Origin: Methylovirgula sp. HY1
Lineage (GTDB): Bacteria > Pseudomonadota > Alphaproteobacteria > Rhizobiales > Beijerinckiaceae
Length of the DNA: 64,000 nt
Assembly (NCBI RefSeq): GCF_019343105.1
Contig: NZ_CP073764.1
Location: forward strand, 186,001-250,000
Direction: 5' to 3'
Below, piece by piece: positions 36,542-45,768 of this stretch; the stretch's first letter is position 1, and each line of letters begins with the position of its first letter. The notes under the pieces were generated by a model, which saw only the letters and a list, made by a program, of their open reading frames with translations, ran no database searches and was not told the DNA's origin. Made by a program: the position numbers and the translations under genes.

Positions 36542-39220
36542 ATGGCGAAATGGGTCTACACATTCGGCGATGGCAAGGCTGAGGGCGCGAGCCGCATGCG
36601 CGACCTGCTCGGCGGCAAGGGCGCCAATTTGGCGGAAATGGCCAATCTCGGCCTGCCGGTGCCACCCGGCTTTACGATTACGACGGAAGTTTGCTCGTTT
36701 TTCTACGCCAACGGCAAGAATTACCCCGTCGAATTGAAGGCCCAAGTCGAAGCGGCGCTGCTGCATGTCGCAAAACTCACCGGGCGCGGCTTCGGCGATC
36801 AGAAGACGCCTTTGCTCGTTTCGGTCCGCTCCGGCGCTCGCGCTTCCATGCCGGGCATGATGGACACGGTGTTGAATCTGGGCCTCAACGACGTCACCGT
36901 CGAAGCGCTCGCCAAAAATGCCAATGATCGTCGCTTTGCCTATGATTCCTATCGCCGCTTCATCCAGATGTATTCGGATGTCGTTCTCGGCGTCGAACAT
37001 CATTTGTTCGAGGAGATTCTCGAACAGTTCAAGGAGTCGAAAGGCCTGTTGCTCGACACCGAGCTTTCGGCCGATGATTGGCAGGTGATGATCCGCGCCT
37101 ATAAGGCCAAAGTCGAGCAGGTGCGCGGCGCCGCCTTTCCGCAAGATCCGCATGAGCAACTCTGGGGCGCGATCGGCGCCGTTTTCGGCTCTTGGATGAA
37201 TCAGCGCGCCGTCACCTATCGACGGCTCAATGATATTCCCGAGAGCTGGGGGACGGCGGTCAGCGTCCAGGCCATGGTGTTCGGCAATATGGGCGAGACC
37301 TCGGCGACCGGCGTCGCCTTCACCCGCAATCCATCGACCGGCGCCAAGGAACTCTACGGCGAATTTCTGATCAATGCGCAGGGCGAAGATGTGGTTGCCG
37401 GCATCCGGACGCCGCAGAACATCACCGAGGCAGCGCGTCTGGAGGCGGGTTCCGACAAGCCCTCGATGGAAATGGCGCTCCCCGCCGTCTTTGCCGAATT
37501 CGTCCGCGTTACCGACATGCTGGAGAAGCATTACTGCGACATGCAGGATATGGAATTCACCGTCGAACGCGGCAAATTGTGGATGTTGCAAACGCGCGGC
37601 GGCAAGCGAACCGCCAAAGCCGCCTTGCGCATGGCCGTCGATATGGCCAACGAAGGGCTCATCTCGCGCGAGGATGCGGTCGTGCGCATCGACCCGGCCT
37701 CGCTTGACCAGCTTTTGCATCCGCGGCTCGATCCCGCCGCCGAACGCAAGATCGTGGCGACCGGATTGCCGGCGTCTCCCGGCGCCGCCTGCGGCGAAAT
37801 CGTCTTCAGTTCGGACGAAGCCGAGCAATGGCAGCATGCCGGCCGCAAGGTCATCCTCGTGCGCATCGAGACGAGTCCCGAGGATATTCACGGGATGCAT
37901 GCGGCGCAGGGCATTCTGACGACGCGGGGCGGGATGACGTCGCATGCGGCCGTCGTTGCGCGCGGCATGGGCAAGCCTTGCGTTTCGGGCGCCGGCACGA
38001 TCCGCGTCGATTATGAGAAAGGCACGATGAGCGTCGCCGGCAAGGTTTTCAAGGCCGGCGATACCATCACCATCGACGGCAGTTTGGGCCAGGTGATCGA
38101 GGGCACCGTTCCGATGTTGCAGCCGGAGCTGTCCGGCGATTTCGCGATCATCATGGAATGGGCCGACGCGGTGCGTCGCATGGGCGTGCGGGCCAATGCC
38201 GAAACCGAAGCGGACGCCCGCATGGCGCGTAAATTCGGCGCCGAAGGCATCGGCCTCTGCCGCACCGAACATATGTTTTTCGAGGGCGATCGGATCGTCG
38301 CCGTGCGCGAAATGATCCTTGCCGACGACGAGGCCGGCCGGCGCGCCGCGCTCGCCAAGCTGTTGCCTATTCAACGCGGCGATTTCGCCGCGCTCTTCGA
38401 GGTGATGGCTGGTCTGCCGGTGACTATCCGGTTGCTCGATCCGCCGCTGCATGAATTTCTGCCGCATACGGAAACTGAGATCGCCGAAGTCGCCGCTGCC
38501 ATGAACGTGCCGGCGAAACGGCTCGCGCGCCGTGCCGCCGAATTGCACGAATTCAATCCCATGCTCGGGTTTCGCGGTTGCCGGCTCGCCATAGCCTTTC
38601 CCGAAATTGCGCAAATGCAGGCCCGCGCGATCTTCGAAGGCGCGGTCGAAGCAAAGAAGAAGACGGGTGTGACGCCCTTGCCGGAAATCATGGTGCCGCT
38701 GATCGTCACCAAGGTCGAACTCGATCTCATCAAAGCCGATATCGACGCCATGGCCGCGGCCGTCGCGGCCGAGACGGGCGAGACCATTGTTTACACCGTC
38801 GGCACGATGATCGAGCTGCCGCGTGCCTGTCTGCAGGCCGATCAGATTGCCGCGACGGCCGAGTTCTTCTCGTTTGGAACCAATGATCTGACCCAGACCT
38901 GCCTCGGCATTTCGCGCGACGACGCCGGCTCGTTTCTCGGCGCCTATGAGGCGCGCGGCATTCTGCCGACGGATCCTTTTGTCAGCATCGACCAGGTCGG
39001 CGTCGGCGAATTGGTTGAAATCGGCATCGCGCGGGGCCGCAAGGTCCGGCCCGACATCAAACTCGGGATCTGCGGCGAACATGGCGGCGATCCCGCGTCG
39101 ATCGCGTTTTTCGAGAAGGTCGGGCTGACTTATATTTCATGCTCGCCGTTCCGGGTGCCGATCGCGCGGCTTTCCGCAGCGCAGGCGGCGCTCGGCAGGA
39201 AGGCCGCGGGTCAGGCGTGA
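36542..39220 (+). CDS. ppdK: Pyruvate, phosphate dikinase
   Basis: PpdK interconverts pyruvate, ATP and phosphate with PEP, AMP and pyrophosphate. From the ATG at 36542 the 892-residue protein has the usual three parts. The ATP-grasp domain contains MRDLLGGKGANLAEMANLGL and SVRSGARASMPGMMDTVLNL. The central domain has the phosphorylated His in GILTTRGGMTSHAAVVARGM (about residue 460). The C-terminal PEP/pyruvate barrel contains GIGLCRTEHMFFEGDR, LRLLDPPLHEF-like IRLLDPPLHEFLPHTE and SFGTNDLTQTCLG with the catalytic CG-type ending GICGEHGGDP. It is complete and of normal length. The frame is open upstream to 36290, but no homologous residues lie there. Confidence 0.96.
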   Translation: MAKWVYTFGDGKAEGASRMRDLLGGKGANLAEMANLGLPVPPGFTITTEVCSFFYANGKNYPVELKAQVEAALLHVAKLTGRGFGDQKTPLLVSVRSGARASMPGMMDTVLNLGLNDVTVEALAKNANDRRFAYDSYRRFIQMYSDVVLGVEHHLFEEILEQFKESKGLLLDTELSADDWQVMIRAYKAKVEQVRGAAFPQDPHEQLWGAIGAVFGSWMNQRAVTYRRLNDIPESWGTAVSVQAMVFGNMGETSATGVAFTRNPSTGAKELYGEFLINAQGEDVVAGIRTPQNITEAARLEAGSDKPSMEMALPAVFAEFVRVTDMLEKHYCDMQDMEFTVERGKLWMLQTRGGKRTAKAALRMAVDMANEGLISREDAVVRIDPASLDQLLHPRLDPAAERKIVATGLPASPGAACGEIVFSSDEAEQWQHAGRKVILVRIETSPEDIHGMHAAQGILTTRGGMTSHAAVVARGMGKPCVSGAGTIRVDYEKGTMSVAGKVFKAGDTITIDGSLGQVIEGTVPMLQPELSGDFAIIMEWADAVRRMGVRANAETEADARMARKFGAEGIGLCRTEHMFFEGDRIVAVREMILADDEAGRRAALAKLLPIQRGDFAALFEVMAGLPVTIRLLDPPLHEFLPHTETEIAEVAAAMNVPAKRLARRAAELHEFNPMLGFRGCRLAIAFPEIAQMQARAIFEGAVEAKKKTGVTPLPEIMVPLIVTKVELDLIKADIDAMAAAVAAETGETIVYTVGTMIELPRACLQADQIAATAEFFSFGTNDLTQTCLGISRDDAGSFLGAYEARGILPTDPFVSIDQVGVGELVEIGIARGRKVRPDIKLGICGEHGGDPASIAFFEKVGLTYISCSPFRVPIARLSAAQAALGRKAAGQA

Positions 39221-39300
39221 GGCCGGCAGAGCAGAGCGCGGACTTTAATTGGCCGAGGTTGGTTCCGTCGCTCGCTTTGCCAGAGTTCACCTCCGAGCTA

Positions 39301-40032
39301 TTAGGCGCACATAGCTTTTGCGAACTCAAAAAAACTTCGTTCAAGTGTTGCGAAATCGCTGCCGCCAATGACTTTAATAAGATCGGCGCACGCATTTCGG
39401 CGCCACGGGACAACAAGTGCTGACGACACGAGCGTGTAATTGAGGGCGACTTCAATGACGGAGATCGACTTCCTCTGCTGCGCGTTTAGAGTTTGGGATC
39501 GGGCCCATTCGTCATGATGCCGAAAATTGTTAGCGGCAGCTATGACGACTTCACCGAATGAATACCCGTGAAACTGCGGCCCGATTCTTTCCCATTTTGG
39601 ATTGGTCGCCTTCAGGTCTTCCTTGTAGCGCAGCAGCATATTGCTGAGCACGACCATAATTGCTCCTGCGCACACAGCGCCCCCGAACTCACCGGCCCCA
39701 ATTTCGTCCGCGAGCTTATGGAATCTCTCGGCCGACTGGCCGCTTGTGAACGCAATGCCGAACATATTGTTTCGCTCTTCATCGGCATCCTGCATTCGCT
39801 GGCTTTCCTGCATGACTAATGCAAACAATGTTTCGAGGACGCGGACGTTGAAGCACCAGCGCTGTACCAGCCGGTGCATCGCATTGCACTGGTCATCGCC
39901 AAATTGGAGGTCTCCGTCTGGAGTAACGGCGATATCACCAGAGGCCGTCAGTTGGAGATCGCCGCCGGCTAGAACTGCGCCGAGATCGTATTTTGCGACG
40001 ATGGATTCATAAGTCGGAATAGAAGAGGTCAT
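39301..40032 (-). CDS. Hypothetical protein of unknown family
   Basis: The 243-residue protein is not recognised. It opens with a repeated Gly-Asp pattern (GGDLQLTASGDIAVTPDGDL), a short beta-type repeat sometimes seen at the start of phage baseplate-type proteins. The rest is helical, with the motif AAANNFRHHDEWARSQTLNA and a Cys pair near residue 190. No signal peptide; one moderately hydrophobic stretch (AVCAGAIMVVLSNMLLRY) could be buried helix. Codon use is less GC-rich than neighbours, and the flanking 800 bases are gene-poor, so acquisition by transfer is possible. No phage or mobile gene is adjacent. Confidence 0.6.
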   Translation of the reverse strand: MTSSIPTYESIVAKYDLGAVLAGGDLQLTASGDIAVTPDGDLQFGDDQCNAMHRLVQRWCFNVRVLETLFALVMQESQRMQDADEERNNMFGIAFTSGQSAERFHKLADEIGAGEFGGAVCAGAIMVVLSNMLLRYKEDLKATNPKWERIGPQFHGYSFGEVVIAAANNFRHHDEWARSQTLNAQQRKSISVIEVALNYTLVSSALVVPWRRNACADLIKVIGGSDFATLERSFFEFAKAMCA

Positions 40033-40827
40033 ACATAAAGCTTTCTAAAGCTATCGAGAGCCTGCCATCGCGTGCCTAGGATGATGAGACCTTCTGGCAC
40101 TCAGTGCATTCGCTCTGGTGCTGACAATACGTGGTCGATGGAGTAAAGTTCGCGCGGGTTTAAGAACTCCCCATACTGGGTCGAGCTCCCCGAGCTAGGG
40201 CGAGGACCCGATGGAACAGACACTTCAACTCAATCCTGCTGGCGATCGAGCCGGAGTCTAAATGATTCAGTGCGGCGGACGTCTCGCTTTCCGAGATTCC
40301 CGTGTGAGAGCCCTCATATATACTTACGAAGCGGCTTCCCGTGGTGTCGCACCGATAGTGGTAATTGATATCGGCCGGAACGAGCGCCTCGGTCCCCGCG
40401 AGATCCTACATGCCTGGGAGGAACTGGGCTTGCCCCCGGCAGACGCGCGCTGCTCGTGAATCGCTAGCCATTATTGCCCGGCAGCACGCGCCCCTTTCCC
40501 ATCCGGCTTTGGATTGCGGGTCTCCTGCAATCCCTGCCTGACGACGCAACGTCGGCTTTCGAGAAATCGAAAACGGGACTGGAACGACCATAATGGGCGC
40601 TAAGCTGAACGAGCTACAGAGCGGTCGGAGGTGGCTTCTCCTGATCGGGTTTTTCACACTCTCCGCACGGAAAGGCGCCGCCCGTTGCCCCATTCTGAAA
40701 CGTCCCGCCAATTTTATGCGTAAACGCCTCTTTTAGTTTAAACGGCGATAACCATCCTGGAGGGACGATGCGACGGGACCTGTGACTTTTCAGGCACACC
40801 ATCGTCCATGCTGGATGTGGCGTTCCT
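40033..40827. other. Gene-poor stretch of atypical composition
   Basis: Nearly 800 bases without a confident gene, visibly less GC-rich than the core. It contains a tiny frame 40211-40261 (16 codons, ATG to TAA) that touches the ATG of a 65-codon frame (next entry). From 40460 to 40827 only out-of-frame shadows are seen. No inverted terminal repeats, transposase fragment or tRNA were recognised. Confidence 0.5.
40262..40459 (+). CDS. Doubtful 65-codon ORF, possible remnant
   Basis: The frame reads MIQCGGRLAFRDSRVRALIY and then ASRGVAPIVVIDIGRNERLG and ends in an amphipathic helix. The central part looks like a beta strand followed by a helix, but I recognise no family and no ribosome site. 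It may be part of a decayed gene in the atypical stretch between ppdK's neighbour and the SleB gene. The 16-codon frame that ends one base before its ATG could be a leader or chance. Confidence 0.25.
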   Translation: MIQCGGRLAFRDSRVRALIYTYEAASRGVAPIVVIDIGRNERLGPREILHAWEELGLPPADARCS

Positions 40828-42072
40828 ATGGGTCTGTTCCGAGTCAGTTGGGCAGTGGGTGTGGTGGCGCCGTGGTGCCTTGGTGTCGGCCTCGTCGTCT
40901 CGATTTCCGCCGATGCTGGCCAGGACATCACTTTCGGGGCGACGATTGCACCGATCAGCATGGCCGCCGTTACCAAGCCGATGGACCTGGTTCCGACGAC
41001 GCCTGCCGGCTCCCCCTTCGATCTGATCCGTCAGGCGGAACGCGAGGCGCAGGCGCCGCGGGTCACCGAGGCGCGGCTGCTGCTCGGCGCGCCGGAAGAA
41101 TTCACCCGGTTTCCCGATGAACATGAGCCGCGCATGGCTCTCAAACATCCGCTTCCCGGCGTCGTTTCCCACATCATGCCGGATGTCGACCGCAGCCAAA
41201 AGGGGGATCCGCTGGTCGGTTTGCGCCCGACCTTTGCGACGCAATTGCGCCGCGAGGGCGGTCTGGCGCGATTGCGGGCGACCGATCTTCTCTTCACGCA
41301 TCACGCCACATGGCCGAGCAGCGCCTTCTCCCCAAGCGCTGCCAGCAGCATGGGGCCGGAGAGTGTCGCGCATTTCGAGGCCTGGCCCGCCGGCGAAAGC
41401 CCGACAACGGCGCATACGAGCGCCGTCGCTTCGCCGCAACAGGGCGGCGTGTCGCTGATCACTATGCGGCCGGCGGCGATCAACGAACGTTTGATGCAAG
41501 GGGCGACCCCGGCTTTGCCGCGCGCGGTCGCTCTGGCTTCAACGACACCGGCACCGGCCGATGCGACCCCGGTCGAGGTCTATGCCGCCGCCAGTCCGCC
41601 GAAGGACATGTCGATCGTTCCGGCGAACCGCCCGAATTATGCGGCGCTCGTCGGCGAGGACCATGCCGCGCGCGAAGACCGCTGTCTGGCGGAAGCGATC
41701 TATTTCGAGGCCCGCAGCGAGCCGAAGGAGGGCCAGGCGGCGGTAGCGCAGGTCGTGCTCAATCGCGTCGCGAGCGGACTTTATCCTTCGACGATCTGCG
41801 GTGTCGTCTTCCAGAATCGGCGGCATTATCATGCCTGCCAATTCTCCTTCGCCTGCGAAGGGCGTTCGCTGCGCATCAACGAACCGGAAGCCTGGCGCAC
41901 GGCCGTGCGCATCGCCGAGGAAGTTTCCAACGGCAAGACCTATGTGGCGGACGTCGGCGCGGCGACGCATTATCATGCTGACTATGTGCGGCCCACTTGG
42001 GCGCGGCGGCTGAAGAGAATGGATGTCATCGGCCACCATATTTTTTATAAATTGCGTCCCGGCCAAACCTGA
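40828..42072 (+). CDS. SleB-type cell wall hydrolase
   Basis: The C-terminal 140 residues form a Hydrolase_2 (SleB/CwlJ) domain: CLAEAIYFEARSEPKEGQAA with the catalytic Glu, VVLNRVASGLYPSTICGVVF, and CQFSFACEG, then ATHYHADYVRPTWAR. SleB-type enzymes act on peptidoglycan as lytic transglycosylases or amidases. The N-terminus has a hydrophobic stretch (GVVAPWCLGVGLVVSISADA) that is a signal peptide or anchor; about 230 residues of low-complexity linker follow. The length (414) and the linker are typical of alphaproteobacterial homologues in non-sporulating bacteria, where the role is wall remodelling. A strong terminator follows. Confidence 0.88.
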   Translation: MGLFRVSWAVGVVAPWCLGVGLVVSISADAGQDITFGATIAPISMAAVTKPMDLVPTTPAGSPFDLIRQAEREAQAPRVTEARLLLGAPEEFTRFPDEHEPRMALKHPLPGVVSHIMPDVDRSQKGDPLVGLRPTFATQLRREGGLARLRATDLLFTHHATWPSSAFSPSAASSMGPESVAHFEAWPAGESPTTAHTSAVASPQQGGVSLITMRPAAINERLMQGATPALPRAVALASTTPAPADATPVEVYAAASPPKDMSIVPANRPNYAALVGEDHAAREDRCLAEAIYFEARSEPKEGQAAVAQVVLNRVASGLYPSTICGVVFQNRRHYHACQFSFACEGRSLRINEPEAWRTAVRIAEEVSNGKTYVADVGAATHYHADYVRPTWARRLKRMDVIGHHIFYKLRPGQT

Positions 42073-42090
42073 CTATTCCAGGCCGCAGCA

Positions 42091-42125
42091 GGCGACGGCG
42101 GCGGAGCCGTCGCCTCATAATTTTT
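42091..42125 (+). terminator. Terminator after the SleB-type gene
   Basis: A perfect 9-base stem GGCGACGGC/GCCGTCGCC with a six-base loop (42091-42114) is followed by TCATAA and TTTTT. It starts 19 bases after the stop codon. Confidence 0.8.
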
Positions 42126-42619
42126 GTGGCGACAACGCAAATCGGCCATTTTCGCTATCAATATGAGGCGGCGCTCACTTCTGGTCCAGCGGCTGGAGAC
42201 ATCGCAGACGGCTCCGATCCGGGCGTTCCTTCACGAGGCTTTGGCGCCTGGCTGTTTTGGAACCTGGAACCGTGGTCCTCTGAAGCTTTGCTTGATCGGC
42301 TGTGCTTCAGGTCGTGCGGCGCAGGGGTCCTGCCGGAAGGGCTCAGGAGCCGATTCCGGGAAGAGTTGACAGGCTTTTCCGATAATGGACATGCTCTTTT
42401 GATGGCGTCGGGCTGATCTCGGGTGTCATAATCTCAATGAGGCGATAAGTGTCGCAGAGGTCGCCGCATGCGCGGGACGCCGAGCCGATCGGGATCGCGC
42501 CTCGGCGGCATAACGGATCGGAAACAGATCCCTGTGCTGCAAGGCCAGGCGGCTTATTCGGGATTTGTTCGAAATTTCGCATATTCAAGAAAACCGGAAT
42601 CATTCTGGAGGATCGGAGC
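42126..42619. repeat. Gap with a palindromic repeat before the TPR gene
   Basis: About 490 bases. A diverged copy of the GGAAAAGT/ACTTTTCC palindrome lies at about 42347-42400 (arms GGGAAGAGT and GCTTTTCC with an outer GAGC/GCTC pair). A 96-codon frame (42126-42416) runs through it and is not credible. The 3' part holds the promoter and, at 42605-42612, the ribosome site CTGGAGGA of the next gene. Confidence 0.65.
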
Positions 42620-44380
42620 TTGCCTTTGCATCGTCTCGCATCGCGGGGAGGCTTGCTCCTCGCCGCTGCCCTATGCAGTTCGTCGCTGGTGCTGTCGCCC
42701 GCGGCGGCCCGGGAGCACGAAAACTTCTCCGTGGCAACGCCTTTCGAGGTCGGTGACAGTCCGGCAGGCAATTATCTCGCCGGGCTCGTGGCCGGCGCTG
42801 AGCGCGACACCGGCGCCGCGGCGACTTTCTTTCGAGAGGCTTTGCGCTTCGATCCGCGCAATCAGCAATTGCTGGAGCGCGCCTTTGTTGCCGCGGTGTC
42901 GAACGGCAATATGCGGGAGGCCTTCCGGTTTGCTGCCCGCCTTGTCGCCCGCGAACCGACAAACGGGTTGGCGCATCTGGCGCTCGGCGTCGAAGACATG
43001 AAGTTGCATCAATATTCCGCGGCGCGCGGACAGTTCACGAGAGGCGGTGCCAGCCAGGAGCACGATTTGACGGCGACGCTGCTCACGGCTTGGACCTATG
43101 CGGGCAATCACCAGACAAAAAAAGCCCTCGAGGTTCTCGACAAGCTGCATGATCAGACTTTCTCGATCTTCCGCGACTATCACGAGGCTCTGATCGCCGA
43201 TGTCGGCAATGACGTTCCGGCTGCGACGGCGGCCTTCAAAGCCGCCTATGATACCGACAAAAGCACTTTGCGCCTCGTCGACGCCTATGCGCGGTTTTTG
43301 AGCCGCCACGACGATTCCGAAGAGGCGATCCGCATTTATCAAGATTTCGATCAGGTCGTGCCGGATCATCCGACGGTCCAGGCCGCGCTGGCCGATCTCA
43401 AGGCCGGCAAGATGCTCACGCCGATCGTGCGGACGCCGGTGCAAGGTGCGGCCGAGGTGCTCTATGGTCTCGGCGCCGCCGGTGGCCGGCAAGGCGACGA
43501 CCTTGCCGCGCTGATCTATCTTCGGCTCGCGCTTTATCTCGATCCCAACAACAACCTCGCCACCCTGACGCTCGGCGATCTCTATGAGCGGCTCAAGCAA
43601 TATGAGCCGGCGATCGATATCTACCAATCGGTGTCCGACAGCGACCCGTTGCGTTTGACGGCGGATATAGAGACCGCCCAATCGTTGGAAAATCTCGGCA
43701 AGAACGATGAAGCGACGAAACTTCTGACGAAGATCGTCGCCGATCATCCCGGCAATGCGGAGGCCTTGACCTCGCTCGGCAATCTGCAACGCGTCCATAA
43801 GCAATATGCCGAGGCGGTGGCCACCTATACAAAGGCGATCGCACTTTCGAAAAAGCCCGATAAGGCGGATTGGCCGCTCTATTATTTCCGTGGCATTGCC
43901 TACGAGAGGCAGAAGGATTGGCCGCCGGCCGAAGCGGATTTCAAACATGCGCTGCAGCTTTATCCCGATCAGCCGCTGGTACTGAACTATCTGGGCTATA
44001 GCTGGGTCGACAAAGGGATCCATCTCGATGAGGCGCTTTTGATGCTGCGGCGCGCCGTCGAATTGCGGCCGACGGATGGTTATATCGTCGATAGCCTCGG
44101 TTGGGCCGACTACAAGCTCGGTCGTTATGATGATGCGGTGAAGGAGCTGGAACGCGCGGTGAATCTCAAGCCGTCCGATCCGGTGATCAACGACCACTTG
44201 GGCGATGCCTATTGGCGAGTCGGGCGCAAGCTTGAAGCGCATTTCCAATGGAACCATGCGCGCGATCTCAAACCCGACGCGGCGGATCTTCCGAAAATTC
44301 TGCAGAAAATCGCGCATGGGCTCGACGCGAAAGGCAAGCCCGCAGCGGCCGAAACGACGCCAACCAAGAGTGGTGGCTAG
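42620..44380 (+). CDS. Secreted TPR-repeat protein
   Basis: A TTG at 42620 with CTGGAGGA seven bases upstream gives a 586-residue protein with a Sec signal peptide (LPLHRLASRGGLLLAAALCS, cleavage likely after AAA). The rest is a helical array of tetratricopeptide repeats, clearest in NAEALTSLGNLQRVHKQYAE, LNYLGYSWVDKGIHLDEALL and VDSLGWADYKLGRYDDAVKE. It should be a periplasmic or outer-membrane-attached scaffold. No lipobox Cys is seen at the cleavage site. It resembles the TPR proteins often found upstream of ispE in Alphaproteobacteria. A tandem hairpin array separates it from ispE. The frame is open from 42449, but the signal peptide and ribosome site fix the TTG. Confidence 0.85.
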   Translation: MPLHRLASRGGLLLAAALCSSSLVLSPAAAREHENFSVATPFEVGDSPAGNYLAGLVAGAERDTGAAATFFREALRFDPRNQQLLERAFVAAVSNGNMREAFRFAARLVAREPTNGLAHLALGVEDMKLHQYSAARGQFTRGGASQEHDLTATLLTAWTYAGNHQTKKALEVLDKLHDQTFSIFRDYHEALIADVGNDVPAATAAFKAAYDTDKSTLRLVDAYARFLSRHDDSEEAIRIYQDFDQVVPDHPTVQAALADLKAGKMLTPIVRTPVQGAAEVLYGLGAAGGRQGDDLAALIYLRLALYLDPNNNLATLTLGDLYERLKQYEPAIDIYQSVSDSDPLRLTADIETAQSLENLGKNDEATKLLTKIVADHPGNAEALTSLGNLQRVHKQYAEAVATYTKAIALSKKPDKADWPLYYFRGIAYERQKDWPPAEADFKHALQLYPDQPLVLNYLGYSWVDKGIHLDEALLMLRRAVELRPTDGYIVDSLGWADYKLGRYDDAVKELERAVNLKPSDPVINDHLGDAYWRVGRKLEAHFQWNHARDLKPDAADLPKILQKIAHGLDAKGKPAAAETTPTKSGG

Positions 44381-44382
44381 AG

Positions 44383-44588
44383 CATGATCCGGAAAAGTTG
44401 ACAGACTTTTCCGACAAGATCATGCGGAGTTTTGGACATGATCCGGAAAAGTTGGCAGACTTTTCCGACAAGATCATGCGGAGTTTGGACATGATCCGGA
44501 AAAGTTGCAGACTTTTCCGACAAGATCATGCGTTAAACAAAGAGATAGAGCCGAAGGAAAAGTTGCAGACATTTCGGATGAGATCATC
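44383..44588. repeat. Tandem array of 3-4 palindromic hairpin units
   Basis: Units start at 44383, 44437 and 44490 (periods 54 and 53 bases) and are almost identical. Each has outer arms CATGATC/GATCATG and inner arms GGAAAAGT/ACTTTTCC, and is followed by a spacer of about GCGGAGTTTTGGA. A degenerate fourth unit lies at 44552-44588. The units are the same family as the single palindromes elsewhere in the window. There are no unique spacers, so this is not a CRISPR array. Confidence 0.9.
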
Positions 44589-44725
44589 ACTTTGAGATGC
44601 TTGAGAGCGGCGGTTTCGACGGCATTGGCGCTGCCGCTCTGGCTTTTTGTTTTTGCGTCGGATTTTTTCCGCAGCGGGTCCCACCTTGCCGCTCCGATCC
44701 ATCGGAGCGCGACGGCGAGTCAGCC

Positions 44726-45619
44726 TTGTCCCATTTTCTGAGCAAGCCGGTGCGTCTCACCGAACGCGCGCCTGCCAAGATCAATCTCACTCTGCATGTC
44801 CTCGGCCGCCGGCCGGATGGCTATCACGCGCTTGAAAGTCTCGTGGCTTTTACCCGCAGCGGCGATACGCTGTCTTGCGTGCCGGGCGACGCGCTCAAAC
44901 TGTCCGTCAGCGGTCCGACCGCGCCGGCCGCGGGCGATGTGGCGGCCAATCTCGTCGTCAAAGCCGCGCAAAACCTGGCCGCGCGGATCGAAGGCCTCAA
45001 GCTCGGTCGTTTTCATCTCAGCAAGAATTTGCCGGTCGCGGCAGGCATAGGTGGCGGCTCTTCCGATGCCGCCGCGGCGCTGCGGCTTCTCGCCAAGGCG
45101 AATGACATCGGCCTCGACGACCCGCGCCTTTTGGAGGCGGCGGCTGCAACGGGCGCCGATATTCCGGTCTGTCTTGCCGCGCGGGCGCGGATGATGATGG
45201 GCATTGGCGAAAGTCTCGGCCCGATTTTGCAGCTCCCGCGCCTGCCGGTTCTGATCGTCAATCCGGGCCACGCGTTGGCGACCAAATCGGTTTTTGCCCG
45301 GATGAACATCGCGCCGGGCGCGGAGACCGGCTATGGCGGGCATCCGCCGATCGCGAGCGGGATGGATTATGCCGGCCTCATCGCGGCTTTGAAGAAAGGC
45401 CGCAACGATATGGAGGATGCGGCCTGCGTTTTGGCCCCGGTCGTCGGCGACGTGCTCGCCATTCTCGCGGCGGCGCCGGGTTGCAAGCTGGCGCGCATGT
45501 CGGGATCGGGATCGACATGTTTTGCCTTGTTTCCCGATTGCCGCGCGGCCGCCCGCGCCAAGCGGACGATTCTCAAAGCCCATCCCGACTGGTGGGTGAA
45601 GGCGGCGATGTTGAATTGA
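44726..45619 (+). CDS. ispE: 4-diphosphocytidyl-2-C-methyl-D-erythritol kinase
   Basis: IspE phosphorylates CDP-methylerythritol in the MEP isoprenoid pathway. The GHMP-kinase motifs are clear: ERAPAKINLTLHVLGRRPDGYH at the N-terminus with the catalytic Lys/Asp region, NLPVAAGIGGGSSDAAAALR as the ATP-binding loop, and KLARMSGSGSTCFALF near the C-terminus. No ATG is well placed. A TTG at 44726 gives 297 residues, close to the family norm; a GTG at 44750 and an ATG at 44597 are other in-frame choices. The hairpin array upstream may influence its expression. Works in the same pathway as Dxs, encoded 10 kb away. Confidence 0.92.
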   Translation: MSHFLSKPVRLTERAPAKINLTLHVLGRRPDGYHALESLVAFTRSGDTLSCVPGDALKLSVSGPTAPAAGDVAANLVVKAAQNLAARIEGLKLGRFHLSKNLPVAAGIGGGSSDAAAALRLLAKANDIGLDDPRLLEAAAATGADIPVCLAARARMMMGIGESLGPILQLPRLPVLIVNPGHALATKSVFARMNIAPGAETGYGGHPPIASGMDYAGLIAALKKGRNDMEDAACVLAPVVGDVLAILAAAPGCKLARMSGSGSTCFALFPDCRAAARAKRTILKAHPDWWVKAAMLN

Positions 45620-45768
45620 GGCGGTGTTTTCCGGCCGGCTCTTTCCAAGCGTAAAGAGCGGGCAGCAGAGGCAAACCCGCTGTCCCTTTTTTCTGATCCC
45701 GCACTACATAGAATGAAGGCTCCCGTCGCGCGGGCCGATCGCTTTCCCGACCAACCTATGGCGGTGCT

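Noticed and set aside
36443-39082. An 879-codon open frame on the strand opposite ppdK
   Set aside because: It mirrors ppdK exactly, has no family features, and long antisense frames are expected in high-GC coding DNA.
42126-42416. 96-codon frame between the SleB and TPR genes
   Set aside because: It runs through a palindromic repeat and starts inside the terminator region of the SleB gene.
44383-44588. Regular repeats that could be taken for a CRISPR array
   Set aside because: The units are hairpins with the same short linker each time, no unique spacers, and no cas genes are present.
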